Shown in pieces: positions 34,663-50,272 of a DNA stretch of 64,000 nt. Position 1 is the stretch's first letter, and the number at the start of each line of letters is the position of its first letter. The notes under the pieces are model-generated. The model had not been told where the DNA came from. It searched no databases and was given only the letters and a program-made list of their open reading frames with translations. The translations under genes were made by a program, and so were the position numbers. Location of the stretch: contig JASVEC010000037.1 of NCBI GenBank assembly GCA_030770535.1, forward strand, positions 1-64,000, given 5' to 3'. Origin of the DNA: Batkoa obscura. Taxonomy: Eukaryota > Entomophthoromycota > Entomophthoromycetes > Entomophthorales > Batkoaceae.

Positions 34663-36047
34663 ATGAAAAGAAAGGCAGTTAGTATAAAACGAAATAAAAC
34701 AGGGCCCAAACCAATAATTCGAGAGAATGAGCTTGATGTAATATTGAATGATCTCGAAAAGGGAGATAGACCGGCTTATGATGGGAGAGCTAATTGCTCA
34801 TCTTATAAAAAATCGTATAGGAGGAATATGGTAGTCACCAATAGCGCTAATCAAAATCCACCTCCCATTTCTTCCAGAACACATATCTTTTTCAGTAATT
34901 TTGCTTTGAAGAGGGAATCTATTATGCGAGACTGCTATGAGCTATTACTTGATTTCTCTGAAAAGGTAGATTAAATTGCTCAACAAAAAATAACGATTAA
35001 CTTTTGATTTAGAAACCATTTGATTTCAAATCGTTTAAATCCATTTGGTTTTCGAAGAAATTTTCATACATTCATTTTTCTTGTCCAGAAAGAATTCATA
35101 GAGAGTCTTTTATAACTACCCTCTACCAAACTTTTTTATCTTTTTTGTATGAAAATACTGTATATAGATTTCCAAACTACAAAGAGGTCGTTGGCCCTTT
35201 AAAAGAGCATATCGAACCCAAAGAAGAGAAATTCGGACCAGTAGCTTTAAAACTAGGGATAGTTTTTGCTTTGTATTTGGTCTATTCGACTAATCCATCT
35301 TGTTTCCCAACTGCTTATATTCAAGTAGATCCTAAACAATGGGAGGTGATATTAGGGTTATATAAGTTCTTTTATGATGAAAATCAAAAAGGTGTTCATA
35401 GGCATAACAAAGATGAAGGCGTTTACGCTCTTGGTAAACTTATTGAAAAGAAGGCATTTGTACTCTCAGCCTATATAGATCATGTCCCATATTATTATCA
35501 GTACCATAACTTTTTAAAGGATGAATCTAATAAATTTTTAAAGGAAGAGGACGCCAGCCCAGTTGATGCATCAAAATCTCAAACCGTTGAATCAGATTAT
35601 ATTGACAAAAAACTGACTGCAATCGAAAAAGATGTTTATTCACGTCCACTTGGTGGAATCGAAAATTTTGGTATAACTGAAGACATAAAGCAAACAGAGC
35701 AAGCATATGAATTGAATAAAGCATTTGGAGGATTTATAAATAGTGAAACAGATTTTGCTTTAGATCAAGCAAAATCAAAAGATGGTGATATCATTGATTA
35801 CAGGGATTGGCTAGCAGATAAAAAGAATGATATGGACAAGTGTAATGTTGTAGGCTATTTAAATCACCTTACTACCATTTACGAGTCTTACAAAGCTAAA
35901 TTTATTCCAGAAAATTTGTTCTCTGAGCCTGATTTAAGGACTTCAACTTCATCTACAGAAGATTCTGCTCCTGTCACAACCCCCATTACAGCTTTTGATA
36001 CACTCCCAGGCCCGCCTGGGGCTTCTTCAAACACATCATCCCCCTAA
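34663..36047 (+). CDS. SNAPC1 (SNAP43)-like subunit of the snRNA-activating protein complex
   Basis: Two exons: 34663 to about 34967, an intron of about 45 nt (GTAGATTAA...TTTAG), then 35013-36047, joining EKKPFDFKSFKSIWFSKKFS. The core resembles the SNAP43 domain: DCYELLLDF, FKSIWFSKKFSYIHF, a helix-rich block with LKLGIVFALYLVYSTNPSCFP, QVDPKQWEVILGLYKFF, YALGKLIEKKAFVLSAY. SNAPc drives transcription of snRNA genes by RNA polymerases II and III. The N-terminal 80 residues are basic and the C-terminal 40 are Ser/Thr/Pro-rich low complexity. Yeasts of the Saccharomyces type lack SNAPc, which fits an early-diverging fungus. The match is by overall pattern, so moderate confidence. Confidence 0.75.
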
Positions 36048-36333
36048 ATCCTTTTTTAAAATATCCTGGAATATCGTAACTTTGATTAAATTTATTAATG
36101 ACCCATTATAAAAATAGTATTAATGATATTATTTCTATACTCTAACTGTTTATTAATGTTTTCAATCATCATTTAGATATATATTGGTATAATGCAGTTC
36201 AAAATATTCAGCATTTTAGACACTAAATTTAACTTGTTATAACTTAAAAGAAGCACAAATAATAGTTTAATATATAAGAGATATATAATAAAAACGAATA
36301 AAAAGTACAATTAAATTTAGAACAAATTATAAT

Positions 36334-37414
<1,081 letters not shown>

Positions 37415-37607
37415 TTTATTTATAAGAATGTTTATTACATTAAATTATTACCAGTTTTTCATAGATACGAAATCAGAGTAATAGCTTAACTCATTCCAAT
37501 TTTTGCAATTAATTTTAATTTAAAAAATTATGCTAATAAATATTCATATGAGGGAACACTTATATTATTAAAATAACTAATTTAAAAACAAGATTTATTT
37601 AATGAGA

Positions 37608-40600
37608 TTATTCATTTTTATTTAAACGTTTCGACTCTTTAAGCTTCTCTAATGCATTTTTAAGTCTTTGAGATTTAACTTTAGGCTTTATTTCACCTTT
37701 TGAGTCACTGACACTCTTACCTACAACTTTAAAATAATCTGTAATCTTGGTAGCCTTTGCCTTTTCTAACTTTTTCTAATAAACAGGTTAAACTTTATAT
37801 TTAAATATGTTTATGAATTACCTGATGTTCAATAACCGGTACTATAACTTGTTCAGTTTTTTCACTATTCCAGTTTATTGTTTGGTTTAAAAATCTAAAA
37901 GTTTTTAATTATCGTATATTAAATGATACAGATACATAAAAATACATTTTTAACCCTTCTAAATCCGGTGTTCCCCATTGAAAACCCATTTCTGAGTGAT
38001 CGACTGATGGATTAAGGTAGGCATCAGCCACCAAGGGATCCAAAAAATTTTCGTTGATATGAATACGTTTAACCAACTTAAACTAAAAAAGTTCAATAAA
38101 AGGATAATTTAATAAGCCAGCACAGACAATTACCAATTTCTTTAAAAAAGCACATTCGTTATCTTCAAGCTTCACTTTAAACTTGTTATCATTCCACCAC
38201 GTGAAAAAATTATTTAAATTCCCAAACTGAGATAATATTTCAACTGCTGTAACAGGACCAATTTTATCTAGACCAATAGTATAATCTGATCCTAACAAAT
38301 AAGCCAATTGAATAAAATCATCTCGATTTAGATTAATATGCTTTTCAATTTTATTTAAATCATATCTTAATAAACTATTAGTATTATTAAACATATTTTT
38401 ATAAACTGGTGTTCCGCCAAATAAAAACACATCTGAGTCCTCAGTTACTATACCATCTACTAAGCCTAATTTAGACAATTCTGCACATTGTGCTTCTGCT
38501 TCACTAGGCGCTTCAATATATGGGATCCCAAACAATGTTATCAGTTGCTAAAAAACGGTTATAAAACAGTGTATAATTAAAATAAGTGAATCTACTTTAA
38601 TTTCTTCAAATGTACTTAATGTTGGATCATGATTATAGTTTTGTGTTTTATACTGATTTTTACTCATTTCTTTAATTTCTTTCTCTATTTTATCCTGTAT
38701 CTTTTCTACTCCTTTTTCTTTTACTTGCTTGGTAAACTCTTCATATACTTGTTCTTTATTTTGACATTTATCAAGCGTGGTTTCGTTTATGTTTTTGTTT
38801 GTATTTGTACTTTTGGCTTCTAATAATATATTCTTACCCTTAAAGATATCGTCTTTATTAAATGTAATGCCAGTTATCCCATTATTTATAACTTCAGCTT
38901 CCAACTTTTTACCATTATCTTTGAATGTATCAACTTCATTTTGTTCTCTAATATCCTTCTTTTGCAATTTGGGTCTATGCGAAGTTTCATTTTGAGCTAT
39001 ATAGTCATCCTCAACATTTTGACTCAATGCATATTTGTTTGATTCCAATTCTATATCCAACGAATTTTGTGTATCTTCTTGAGGTTTCGTCTCATTACTA
39101 TTAACTATAGGTTGATTTTCTAATTTCATAGCTGTAACATCAACCTTGGTTTCATCTACTATTGTTACTCCTTTATCACTTTTAATTACACTACTGGTTT
39201 CGTTTTCAAGACCATTCTTAAAAGGATCAATAGAACTATCTTCACTTTTAACAAGAACTTTATTCTCATTTATATTATTTTTGTTTTTATTTTTTGATAT
39301 CACCTCACTTCTGCTTCCATTATTTTGTTTATCTGTTAAATCAATTATCAAATCCACTTTTATACTTTGCTCTTCCTCTCCTGCTAAGTCTATAATATTA
39401 TCATGTTTAGGCTCTATAATAATTTTCATTAGTTTTTTAATAACCTAATAAAGTTTTAGCTACCCTTAGTATCATTCTCAGAAGGCTTACTGATTTCATC
39501 AAATGATATCTCAGAAATACTCTCAAACGAGCCATCTTCATTCATATCATGTTTGTTAATCTTATTGTCTGATAAGCTTTGGACTTTCTTTAATTTAATC
39601 ACGGTATCTAAAAACTCTTCATAAATAACAAATTGATCGAACTTAGGATTTAGCAACTCTTTTTGCAATTCTTTGTAGTGTTCAACTTTTTTTTGTAATC
39701 TATTTAAATCCCATTTATTAAGTGCTTCATAATAAAATTGTTTGCTATTTTTGATATCTTCATCAATATCATTATTTAAGTACTTTTGCCATTTTTCTAA
39801 TTCCTTTACTTCTTCCTTTGCTTCTTCCTTTTCGTTCTCCCTTTTATTATCGTTGGTTGTATCATTTACTGTTATTCTATTTTATTGCTAAATTAATAAT
39901 CAAACTAAATTTATTTACTATTACTCTTCAAAATCATCTTCAACATCGTCGTCGCTTGATTCCAGTATTTTATTTGTATGACTATCTAATTCACTAAGAA
40001 ATTCTATATTAAAAATAAATAGCTATATGATTGAATAAACAAACTTTGATAAATTTGATGTATTTAAATTTTCATTTGAGATATCTCTAAAGTCCATATT
40101 ATCCTCAATGTAATCCGCTTCGTCTTCTGTTTCTTCAATATCGTCAAAAAAGTTAAAACTAGTATCAAAACTAGTATCAAAACTAGTAGGATCGATAGTG
40201 CCATTTTTATCAACTGGTTTCGATTGTTTTGATAGTTCTGATTTGCTGGTAGGAGTATTTGTTTCTCTTGATAGTGACCAACCACCATTTTCTTGTTTAA
40301 GTAGACTAAAAGCTTTACCTTTTTCAGCAGCCACCCTAGCAGTTTTAACATTTGGTAAGTGACGCTCATCCCCGATTCCAACAACATCGAGATACTTTTG
40401 AGTTAATGCGTTCCTATTCACTAGATTCTGTATTTGTAATTGAGAAAAATCAATTGCTTTTGGTGCGTTTCTTCTCATATAGTTCATTCTTTTAAGTGAT
40501 GTCTGTCTACTTCTTAGCCTCAATTCACTTACTAACTCATATTTTATTTGTTCTGGTAATTCATCGATATTATCGATATTTGAATAGCTCATATCTGGCT

Positions 40601-41337
40601 GTTTATATTAAGTAAAATGAGTTTTATGATATTATAATCCTTACTTTGTATTCTTTCAAATATTCTATCAACTCCGCGTCAAAATCATATCGTGGATCTT
40701 CATATTTCATATTTTTTCTATAAACAGTAAATATGATTATTATATTTGTGTTGAGTTAATTACTCCAAACCATCCTCTAAACTCGGTAGTTCAAACTCGT
40801 CTCTATTTCTTTTACTACGATTGAAACTATCTGATGAATTTAATCTTTTAAACTCATCACTCTCGTCATGTTTATTTCTATAACCAAATAATTATAAATG
40901 TTGTTAACATCATTACTTTAAAACTACTTTATAGTATCCAATGCAGTACTTTGTAACTTGGCCATCAAAATTTTTTCAGCTGTTGACTGTAAACTAAACC
41001 CAATTTTATCTTTATCCGCCTTCCTTTTTCTCTAAAATAATAAGAGCAAATCATAGAAATGAAATTAATTTACTAAAACTCTTAATTTAATATCTGGAGG
41101 AGGACCATCAAAAACGAACACAGGTTGAACGTTATAAAAAACTAGTTTACATATTCTTTTTAAAAATCCAATTATATGCGCATTTTCTATAACTTCCCCT
41201 CTACCATCTTTGATTCCTTTTAAAAATTGATGTACCCAAATGCTAGCATCAATGGCTAATATCTTTTGATTTAGACTTTCTAATTCAACTATTTCCCCTT
41301 CCGAATTTATTATACTCCATAAGCCTTGTACTCCCAT
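37608..41337 (-). CDS. RAD2: RAD2/XPG-type structure-specific endonuclease, right copy, complete
   Basis: Complete counterpart of the copy at the window's left edge. Exon 1 (41337 to about 41077) encodes the XPG-N domain: MGVQGLWSIINSEGE, IDASIWVHQFLKG, FVFDGPPPDIKLRVL, with the catalytic acidic residues (D near 28 and D near 77). Exon 2 continues RKRKADKDKIGF...AKLQSTALDTIK, then KNKHDESDEF, matching the first visible exon of the left copy with the frame intact. The XPG-I (FGIPYIEAPSEAEAQCAEL) and helix-hairpin-helix regions follow, then WGTPDLEG, the PIP-like TKITDYFK and a C-terminus ESKRLNKNE. About 12 exons join in frame. The gene incises 3' of bulky lesions in nucleotide excision repair with TFIIH. 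This copy appears functional. Confidence 0.93.
37640..40880 (-). repeat. Right arm of the inverted duplication
   Basis: Reverse complement of 1-3240. Base 40880 matches base 1; the match continues down to about 37672 and then fades inside the last exon. Coding differences from the left arm are few: for example four changes in the 293-residue open stretch at 38548-39429, and none in the 150-residue stretch at 38083-38535. Confidence 0.95.
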
Positions 41338-42668
41338 TTTACTTTTATATTAAATGAAATGAATTAAATCAAAAAGTAGCTTTTATTTTAAGGGCTTATT
41401 TCACTTTATGTAAGTTTTAGCTTAAATTAAATGGTTTTAAATTGTGACGAAACTTCAATTATTTCAAATTTGAAATTAATTTATTAGAATTATAAGTATT
41501 TTGATATAAGATATATAATATTAATAAAAAAAATTAAATATTGAATTACAGCTTAATATAATTTGCTTAGAAGTTTACTTCAGAATTTTTTAAAAGTTAA
41601 GATAAGCAGTTCAATTATGATATCTAAAAATCATCGTGAAAGCAGAGGAAGCTGGGCTACTTTCAAAGAGTTTTGGGGCTATGTCAAAGCCTTCTCCTAT
41701 TCTTAGAAGTTGGGTTACAATCAAATCCATCCTGCTAGTACAAATATACTAAATACACACTTCATTACAAAACTTAACTTTCATGTAACCATAGAGTGGA
41801 GTAAACAATAAAATTCAAAAATTTTAAAAGTCAAAATGTTAGCCTTTATATAAGGATGTATTTTTTCAAGAATTTTACTAGCAACCTTTCCACTCAAATA
41901 GCAATTAAAAATGGAAAAAGCAATAAAGTCAAAAATAACATCCCCATATATTTATTATATAAAATAAAAATTATAGACTTAACTTTATTATACAATTTGT
42001 TCTTAGTCTAATATCTTTAATTTCAATCTATTGATATTTTCAAATTAATTTTGGATATTTAGAAAGTAAATAAATAATATAAAAATCTACCAACATATAA
42101 AAATCCCAACTTCAAGGTTATGGAGGCTTGATTTTGTAACAAAAAAAGATAGCTAAATTGTTTGAGTTTATTATTGGTTATTAGTTACTAAATGTAAGTT
42201 CTTTCATGTATAAGATGCTGTGTTCATTGAATAAATAACCTTTAGATGATAAAATAATAGTTTGTTAGCATTGATATGGGAAAATGAATTATATTAGACC
42301 AACTCTCGAGCAGCATAGATACTCATGAGTTCCATTTGGTATCAAAATGAGCTCAACCTGCTTGTTTTAATTTATATTTAGTGTCGGGCTAGTTGACGTT
42401 TTCCGTAATAAACAAATAAAGTAGATAAACTGGGTTCAACTCCTAATAAAAATAACTATTTTATTGAGGCTAATATGTAAAAGACAATAAAAGATTCCAA
42501 AATTTTTAAAATTCAAAGTTCATTTTTAGAAATTCTTAATTTTTTATATTTTTTCGAATATTTGGAACTTTAAATTTACTGTTTTTAATTTCAAATCCAA
42601 TAGAAAAATAGAAAATATAGAAAATATAGAAAAATTCTGACAAATAATATTACTAACATTACCAAACA
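41338..42668. other. Intergenic region between RAD2 and WDR6
   Basis: About 1.3 kb with divergent promoters of the two genes. It holds one MITE; otherwise no gene or RNA is seen. Confidence 0.6.
41847..41952 (-). mobile_element. MITE copy 10
   Basis: Reverse orientation: TATATAAGGATGTATTTTTTCA at the left, core CCACTCAAATAGCAATT, right end AACATCCCCATATA. Confidence 0.85.
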
Positions 42669-45600
42669 ATGACAATGTTAACAAAAAGTATATCCAAAAT
42701 CATTTGCGCAGATGAATACAAAGTAAGCTTTGCCTACCCTTACTCTCTCTCTCAATTACTAACCCCATTTTTCTATCTTTTTATTAGAATAATAACATTG
42801 AATCAATCCTACATCATGGACCTATCGTTGGGTTAAAATATCTTAATGGATTGATTATAGCTAGTAGTAACGATCAGTTAAAAATATTTGATAACGAAGA
42901 GAGATTACGATTTGTTAGTGAAAAATTATTAAATTCTCAAAGAATATTTGGTATTGAAGAAGGTAAATTTTGTACTATTTATAGAAAACAAAAAGGAAAA
43001 TAGACAGAAGAAGGAAGGACAAAATGGACACTAAAAAGTATTGATTTTTTTTAGTAAGTATAGAAAAGGATGGTTATTTGATTCTTATTACTGGAGGAAA
43101 GTTTATGAGATTAGTATATTTAAATGTTAATGAGGATAGGTAATTTTAGAACAACATTGATTTTGTTTCCAAATCTAAAATTAACGCAATTTATTACTAT
43201 ACCTAGTGGAATTTCAATCACCTTAAAAAGTGAAATCATAGTCTTAAAAGATTGGTTACTGACGATTAAAATCAATTCATATAATAATAACGAACTAGAT
43301 TTATTCCTAAGTTTTAGTAATGGATTTATAGCGAAATTAATATTAACTTTGAATCAACAACTGGAATTTGAAACTATTTCGGATTATGGTTCAGTATTAA
43401 TCCCTAAAAAATGTTTATTGTAAGTTTTATTTTATGAGTTAACAATATGAATTATTAAAATAATTATTTAATTCAATTAGATATTCCTCATTATTTTTGA
43501 ATAATACTATAGCTGCTAGTGGCACTATATTTAATGAAATCATTATTTGGGATTATAATAATACTAATATTAATAATACAACAACAATTAATGGTAAATT
43601 AGTAAAATGTTTAAAAGGTCATGAGGTAACCTTAATTAATAGTTAATAACAATATACCAGTTTTGTTAAGTCTGTAATATTATTTATTAGGGTGTTATTT
43701 TTGGCTTAGATTTTTTAGAAAATAAAAATTTGTTAGCATCTACATCAGATGACCGAACTATCAGAATTTGGGATTTAAATCAAAAGTAAGCTTAATAGAA
43801 TAATAATGCTAATAGTAACAAATATTTTAATAAACATTTAGAAATGAAAATGAAAGTTTAAAATTTACTATATTTGCCCATCAATCTCGAGTATGGAAAG
43901 TGAAATTTATAAATTCTAAAAAAATATTAAGTATTGGTGAAGATTCTAGTTGTAAATTGATTCATTTAGATTGGGATAAAAATGAATATCATATAATTCA
44001 TTCATTTGAAAATCATTTGGGTAAAAATTTATGGAATTTCCAGATTTCAAATGATTATAAGTATCTTGTAAGTTTAAATAGAATTATTATAGTTTAATTA
44101 AGATTAAATTTTAATATTTTAATATTTATTTAATTTAGTTTACTGCTGGTAATGACGGAGCATTGATTAAATGGGAATTAATGGATTGGTTAAATGAAGG
44201 TATTAGTTTATTTTAAAAGGATTTTATTTTATATATTAATGATTATTTTTATATTAAATTAGCACCTTTAAAATTAAATATTGAATTAGAAAAAGTAAGT
44301 TGTATTGTAACAATATGATAATGATAATGATAACAAATTAATAATAAATCAAATTAGCAACAAAATGATTCTATTTGGTCATTTATATTATTGAATGAGA
44401 AATTAAGTGTAATAACAACAAAAAAAGGGTGATTTTTATTCTATTTTTTATATTAATTTTATTAATTAATATATCTTGTTACTGTTTTATAGAATTGTTT
44501 ATTTATATAATATAAAAAATGAACAAATCAAACATATTAAACTACTTAAGGATGATGAACTAATTGGTTACTCATTAATCTCATTTATTTATAATGAAAT
44601 TAAAAAACAGTATTTAATTTCAATAGCAAGTAAAATTGGATCAGTTTTCTTTATTTTATTAAATCAAATTGATCTAAGTTTTGAAGTAATATTAGAGTTT
44701 ATTATTTATAATAGTAACAAAATAATATTAATTTTCATTATTAGATAACTAAACTTCAATTACATAATTCAAGAATTGAGAAAGGATATTTAAAATATAA
44801 TAATGATAATCAACATTTTCATTACTTAACTAAACAAGTGGATCAAAATCAAATTTTTATTAATCAATTTCAAGTTAATGAAAATACAATTATAAATCAA
44901 GTAAATAAATAATAATAATAATTGTAATTATATAATAATAAAATATTAATTTTTCATTTATAGAATACAACATTAAAATTAGATATAGAAAATTATAATA
45001 TAACTAGTTTTTATATACAACAAGAGAATGATGATATTAGTATATTATTAGGTACAAGAAATGGAAAATTAATTTATTATAAAAACGAGAAATTAAAAGA
45101 AATTCAGGAAAATTTACATAATAAAGAAACAGTTAGCGATATTCTTTATTATAAAAATAATTATTATTGCTGTGGTAGAGATGGAAGTTTTACACAATTT
45201 ATTATTAATGAAAAAGAAGAAATTGAGTTATTAAAGAACATTAAATTAACTAAAGGATGGATTGAAAAGATGAGTGTTTATAACAATGAATTTTATTTTA
45301 TTACATTTTATCAAAAAAAAATACAAATAATTGAATATGATAGTTACAATATATTATTTTCATATAATTGTGGGGGAGCTCATCGATTATGGTCAATTCA
45401 TATTAATTGTAAATTACAATTAATGTTAAGTTATATAGAAAAAGGAAAAATGAGTTTTATTAAAAACATTCAAAATAATTTCAATAAAAAGTTATTACCA
45501 AGTATTCATGGCAGAGAAATTAGATGTTTAGAATTAATTAAAGAGAATTTATTTGTTACTAGTGGCGAAGATGGAATTATTAATTTAATTCAATTAAATA

Positions 45601-46803
45601 ATAATGATAATAATAATAACAATAATCAATTAAATAATAATAATAATCAATTAAGTTACAAATTAATTGATTTTAATAATAAAACCATGGGTTTAATTAC
45701 TAAATTAATTTACCTAAATAATTATTTATTTTCAATTGGAGCTAATCAAACGCTATATGTCTGGAAAATTATTAACAATCAAATAATATCTTTCGTTAGT
45801 GAAGCAGAAAAAATTGGGTAAATTAATTGTTATAATATCACAATATGATAACAAAATATCTATAATAATATTAATTAACTTTAAACAATTATTTAGTGAT
45901 ATTCAAGAAGTACGTATTATGGAAATCAAAGGGTATACTATAGATGATAATAATATATTATTATTAATTGGTTATTCCAATGGCTATTTAAGATTATTTA
46001 AATTTAATAATGAAGATTTGAAAGTAGAATTTTTATTTGAAATTCAATTAAATCCAATTAAATGTATATTATCGATGGAATTTATTACTGAATTTAAATA
46101 TGATAGTAAGTAATTATATTATATTATATTATATTATATTATATTATACTAATTATAATTCATTCACTATTAGATGAATTCAATTTATTTTATATTATTG
46201 GAGATAGTAGTGGACGAATTCATATAATACAAGTCAATAAGAACCAAATTCATTTAGTCAATAATCAAATAATCCATCAATCAGGTATTAATAGTATTAA
46301 AATAATTCAGCATAATAATAATGATAACAATAATAATCAATATTCTATTGTTTCTGGTGGTGATGATACAATTTAATAATTAATAAAATTCAATTGAATT
46401 TTATTAATAATGAAATTAATGTAAATTGGCTAAATCAGTTAATTTGCGATTATAAAAATGTATCTGCAATTCAAGGTAATTTGTATTCTATAATAATAAT
46501 ATAATACAATATATTAACATTAGTTTAAAAATTAGATATAATTATAATGTCTAATAACAATAATAATAATAAAATATATTCAGTATCATCTGATTCTAGA
46601 TTAATTGAATATAATTATAATTATAATGAATTAAGGTTCAATTATAATTCCAGCTTTATTATTGATTTATTTGATCCATCAGCTATTTTATTGAATCAAA
46701 GGTAAGTAGTATTATTATATGTTTTGTGTTTGGCAATATTAACATTTTTTTTAGTAATCAACTTATTATCTCTGGGTTTGGTATTCAAGTATTAAAATTA
46801 TAG
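42669..46803 (+). CDS. WDR6-like WD40 protein (tRNA 2'-O-methyltransferase cofactor, Rtt10/WDR6)
   Basis: Long WD40 protein of WDR6 type, in at least a dozen exons. The start ATG at 42669 leads MTMLTKSISKIICADEYK, then SILHHGPIVGLKYLNGLIIASSNDQLKIFDNEE. Diagnostic blocks are GVIFGLDFLENKNLLASTSDDRTIRIWDLNQK (about 43690-43786), FAHQSRVWKVKFINSKKILSIGEDSSCKLIHLDWD (about 43875-43980), FTAGNDGALIKWELMDWL, GREIRCLELIKENLFVTSGEDGIINLIQ, LFSIGANQTLYVWKI, and HQSGINSIK with SIVSGGDDTI near 46270-46375, ending ISGFGIQVLKL. In yeast and animals it partners Trm7/FTSJ1 in tRNA anticodon-loop methylation. The frame breaks after SGGDDTI (about 46375) and resumes within a dozen bases, suggesting an error or a recent lesion. 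Exon borders are approximate. Confidence 0.82.
46113..46148. repeat. TTATA microsatellite in a WDR6 intron
   Basis: About seven tandem copies of a five-base unit (ttata) lie at the start of an intron of the WDR6-like gene, just after the donor GTAAG at 46109. Confidence 0.85.
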
Positions 46804-47212
46804 AATAATCGTGAAGAAGTGTTTAAAATAGAAGTTACATTTCTTAATAAAATAAAAGAATTTATTTTTATTAATTGAGTTACCTTTTTAAGTAAATTGA
46901 TTAGATATTCAAACTTTGTTCAACTGTTTTTGATATTTTATACAGCTACTGCAATTGTATTCTAACATAATTTGCAATGATTTTTTAGAGCTAGTTATTT
47001 GCTTGATTAGTTTCTTTATGGCTTAACAAATTAGTATAGTTTTAACTTAATTTTCTTTTTAAATGAGTGATTGATTAGGTTACAATAGAATTGCAGCAGC
47101 TAACATCTAGATTCTTGAAAGTTTAATTGGATCAATTTGTTAGCATCTAAGATTTCAATCTAAAAAATTATAAAATTGTTTATACTAAAACTGCAAATAT
47201 TTAATTTCTACA
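46804..47212. other. Intergenic region between WDR6 and SLD5
   Basis: About 410 AT-rich bases; no gene or element seen beyond the presumed SLD5 promoter. Confidence 0.5.
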
Positions 47213-48295
47213 ATGTCAATAGAATTTAAAGATGATTATACACAAGAACTAGAAGGCTATAGTTTACCTCCAGAAGAAAACAATTTTACACTAACTCCCA
47301 ATCTTACTACTGAAAATAATTTTACTTCATCAACACCAAATTTAGACGATTTTTCACAGTTGTATCTACAATCTACTTCCATTGAAAGTTTACAAAAATT
47401 ATTAATTAATGAACGGAATTGTCCAGAATTATTGAAATTTAATTTTTTATTATTAGAAGAAGTTAATGAGTTGTTAGAACTACAAGTAAGTTAAAAGTTT
47501 TTAAATTATTCATATATATTGATGTTTTTAATATGTACTTAATGTATTAATTATTTTAAATAGTTAGCTAACTTGGAGATTATTCAATTGAATTCTAAAA
47601 ATAAACCGGAAGATGAAATTAAAGTATTATTATTACAATCTGATATTGATAAGATACAATATTGTTTAAGAAATTATTTTCGAACTAGGATTGATAAAGT
47701 AAGTTAATTCAACATTCTAAGTATATGAATAATAATTTAACTTGAGCTTTTTTTTATTCTAAATCTCTCTTTTTTTTAGATTGAAAGATATTCTATTTAC
47801 TTTTATTTGAATTTGAATATATTTCAAGAATTGTTTGCTGAATTTGAGTTGGATTATTTAAGAGAGTAAGTTTGTACATTTTATTTAATTCATTTATTTA
47901 CCTTTTGTCAAACAATTAGCTATTACTCTCTATATACCAATTATTTAAAATCAAATCAACCAGAAACATTACCAGAGGAGATAAGACTGTTAGACATCAA
48001 TGAAAATCAAAGTAAGGATTTATTAAAATACTGTTATTTTCTGTTAATTATGAATCAACTTTAGTATTAAAACCTAATTTAAATGAACCTGTATTTATTA
48101 AATGTTTAACAAAGATAAGTGACTATACATTAGAAAATAGGTAATATTTTATAATAGATAATAATATAATGACCTTAACTGATTAACTTCTTGACCATAT
48201 AGTGAAGTAATTGAAATGAATCCAGGAATATATTTTTTTTATCTTATTCAAGTATTCGTGATCTATTAGAAAAAGAATTAGTTGAATTGATATAA
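47213..48295 (+). CDS. SLD5: SLD5 subunit of the GINS replication complex
   Basis: GINS is part of the CMG replicative helicase. Exon 1 gives a 60-residue acidic leader then LQKLLINERNCPELLKFNFLLLEEVNELLELQ (family: ERxAPEIL). Further exons give LQSDIDKIQYCLRNYFRTRIDKIERYSIYYFYLN (the conserved helical A-domain with R-Y-R), LFAEFELDYLRDYYSLYTNYL, then PNLNEPVFIKCLTKISDYTLEN and IRDLLEKELVELI (the B-domain C-terminus). The last part needs one extra T at the run of eight T near 48232-48239 to stay in frame (PGIYF/LSYSSIRDLL); the unshifted frame ends early. Length about 240 residues, normal for Sld5. Five introns are inferred. Confidence 0.85.
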
Positions 48296-48413
48296 AATAG
48301 ATTAAAACAATAATATAATTATAGTAATAATAATTACAAATAGTCAAATACAAGGTTGATAATATATAATAAAAAATAATTTATAACAAAATAAAAATAA
48401 AAATAAAACTTTA

Positions 48414-49598
<1,185 letters not shown>

Positions 49599-50130
49599 TG
49601 ATGATAAATCCTTTTTTTATTGATAAAGATTATTTAGTCTTTTTGTGAGTTTTTGTGTAATTAAATGATAGATATCCTATTGGTTCAAGTTGAATTATTT
49701 TCTTTAAATGCTCAATGAATATATCAATTCCTTTTGTAACTTATTGTGAGAAATTGGTTCTATTTAAACATTAAATAGAAATAGAAATAAATGAAAGGAT
49801 GTATTATGAATATGAAAATATACAAATTAAATGTTAGTATCAGATCAAGATAAAGTATAGACTTCGTAGTATTTAAATCTTGATCTATTTTAGACATAAT
49901 TACTGTCAGAGTATGATTTGATGTCAAAAGAAGTCTTCTCATTTCTGTAAACCTTAACTCCACTTTTAAATATAATAAGGAATATAAACTTATAAAAAAG
50001 AATTCATTTGAATGATATCAAATTATAATCTGGAATTAATTTAGAATTATTAGCAAAATATAGATCCTTGTTATTTCTATGAAGTTTCGATTAAAATTGT
50101 CACTGCCAAAAAAATCTTAAATTCAACTTA

Positions 50131-50162
50131 CCCTTCTGAGGGATTCGAACCCACATCTTAGG
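50131..50162 (-). pseudogene. tRNA-Leu-like 3' fragment cut at a MITE
   Basis: On the minus strand the stretch reads CCTAAGATGTGGGTTCGAA followed by TCCCTCAGAAGGG: a T-loop TTCGAAT with a nearly paired T-stem and a variable-arm end, similar to the 3' third of tRNA-Leu genes. It stops within 3 bases of MITE copy 11. Beyond the MITE, the minus strand at about 50275-50301 reads AGTGCTGGTTGACTTCTCAA, which could be the remains of the anticodon side. No matching 5' acceptor strand is seen, so it is not a working tRNA gene. Confidence 0.55.
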
Positions 50163-50164
50163 AA

Positions 50165-50272
50165 TTATATGGGGATATATTTTTGTGTTTAAGGATTTTA
50201 CTAAAAAATTTTCGGCTTAAATGTGCTTAAAACAAAAAAAATAATGAAGCCAAAAAAAACATCCCCATATAT
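50165..50272 (-). mobile_element. MITE copy 11
   Basis: Reverse orientation: TATATGGGGATATATTTTTGTG at the left, right end AAAAAACATCCCCATATA. Both terminal repeats are nearly perfect inverted copies. The element sits in the tRNA-like remnant. Confidence 0.9.
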
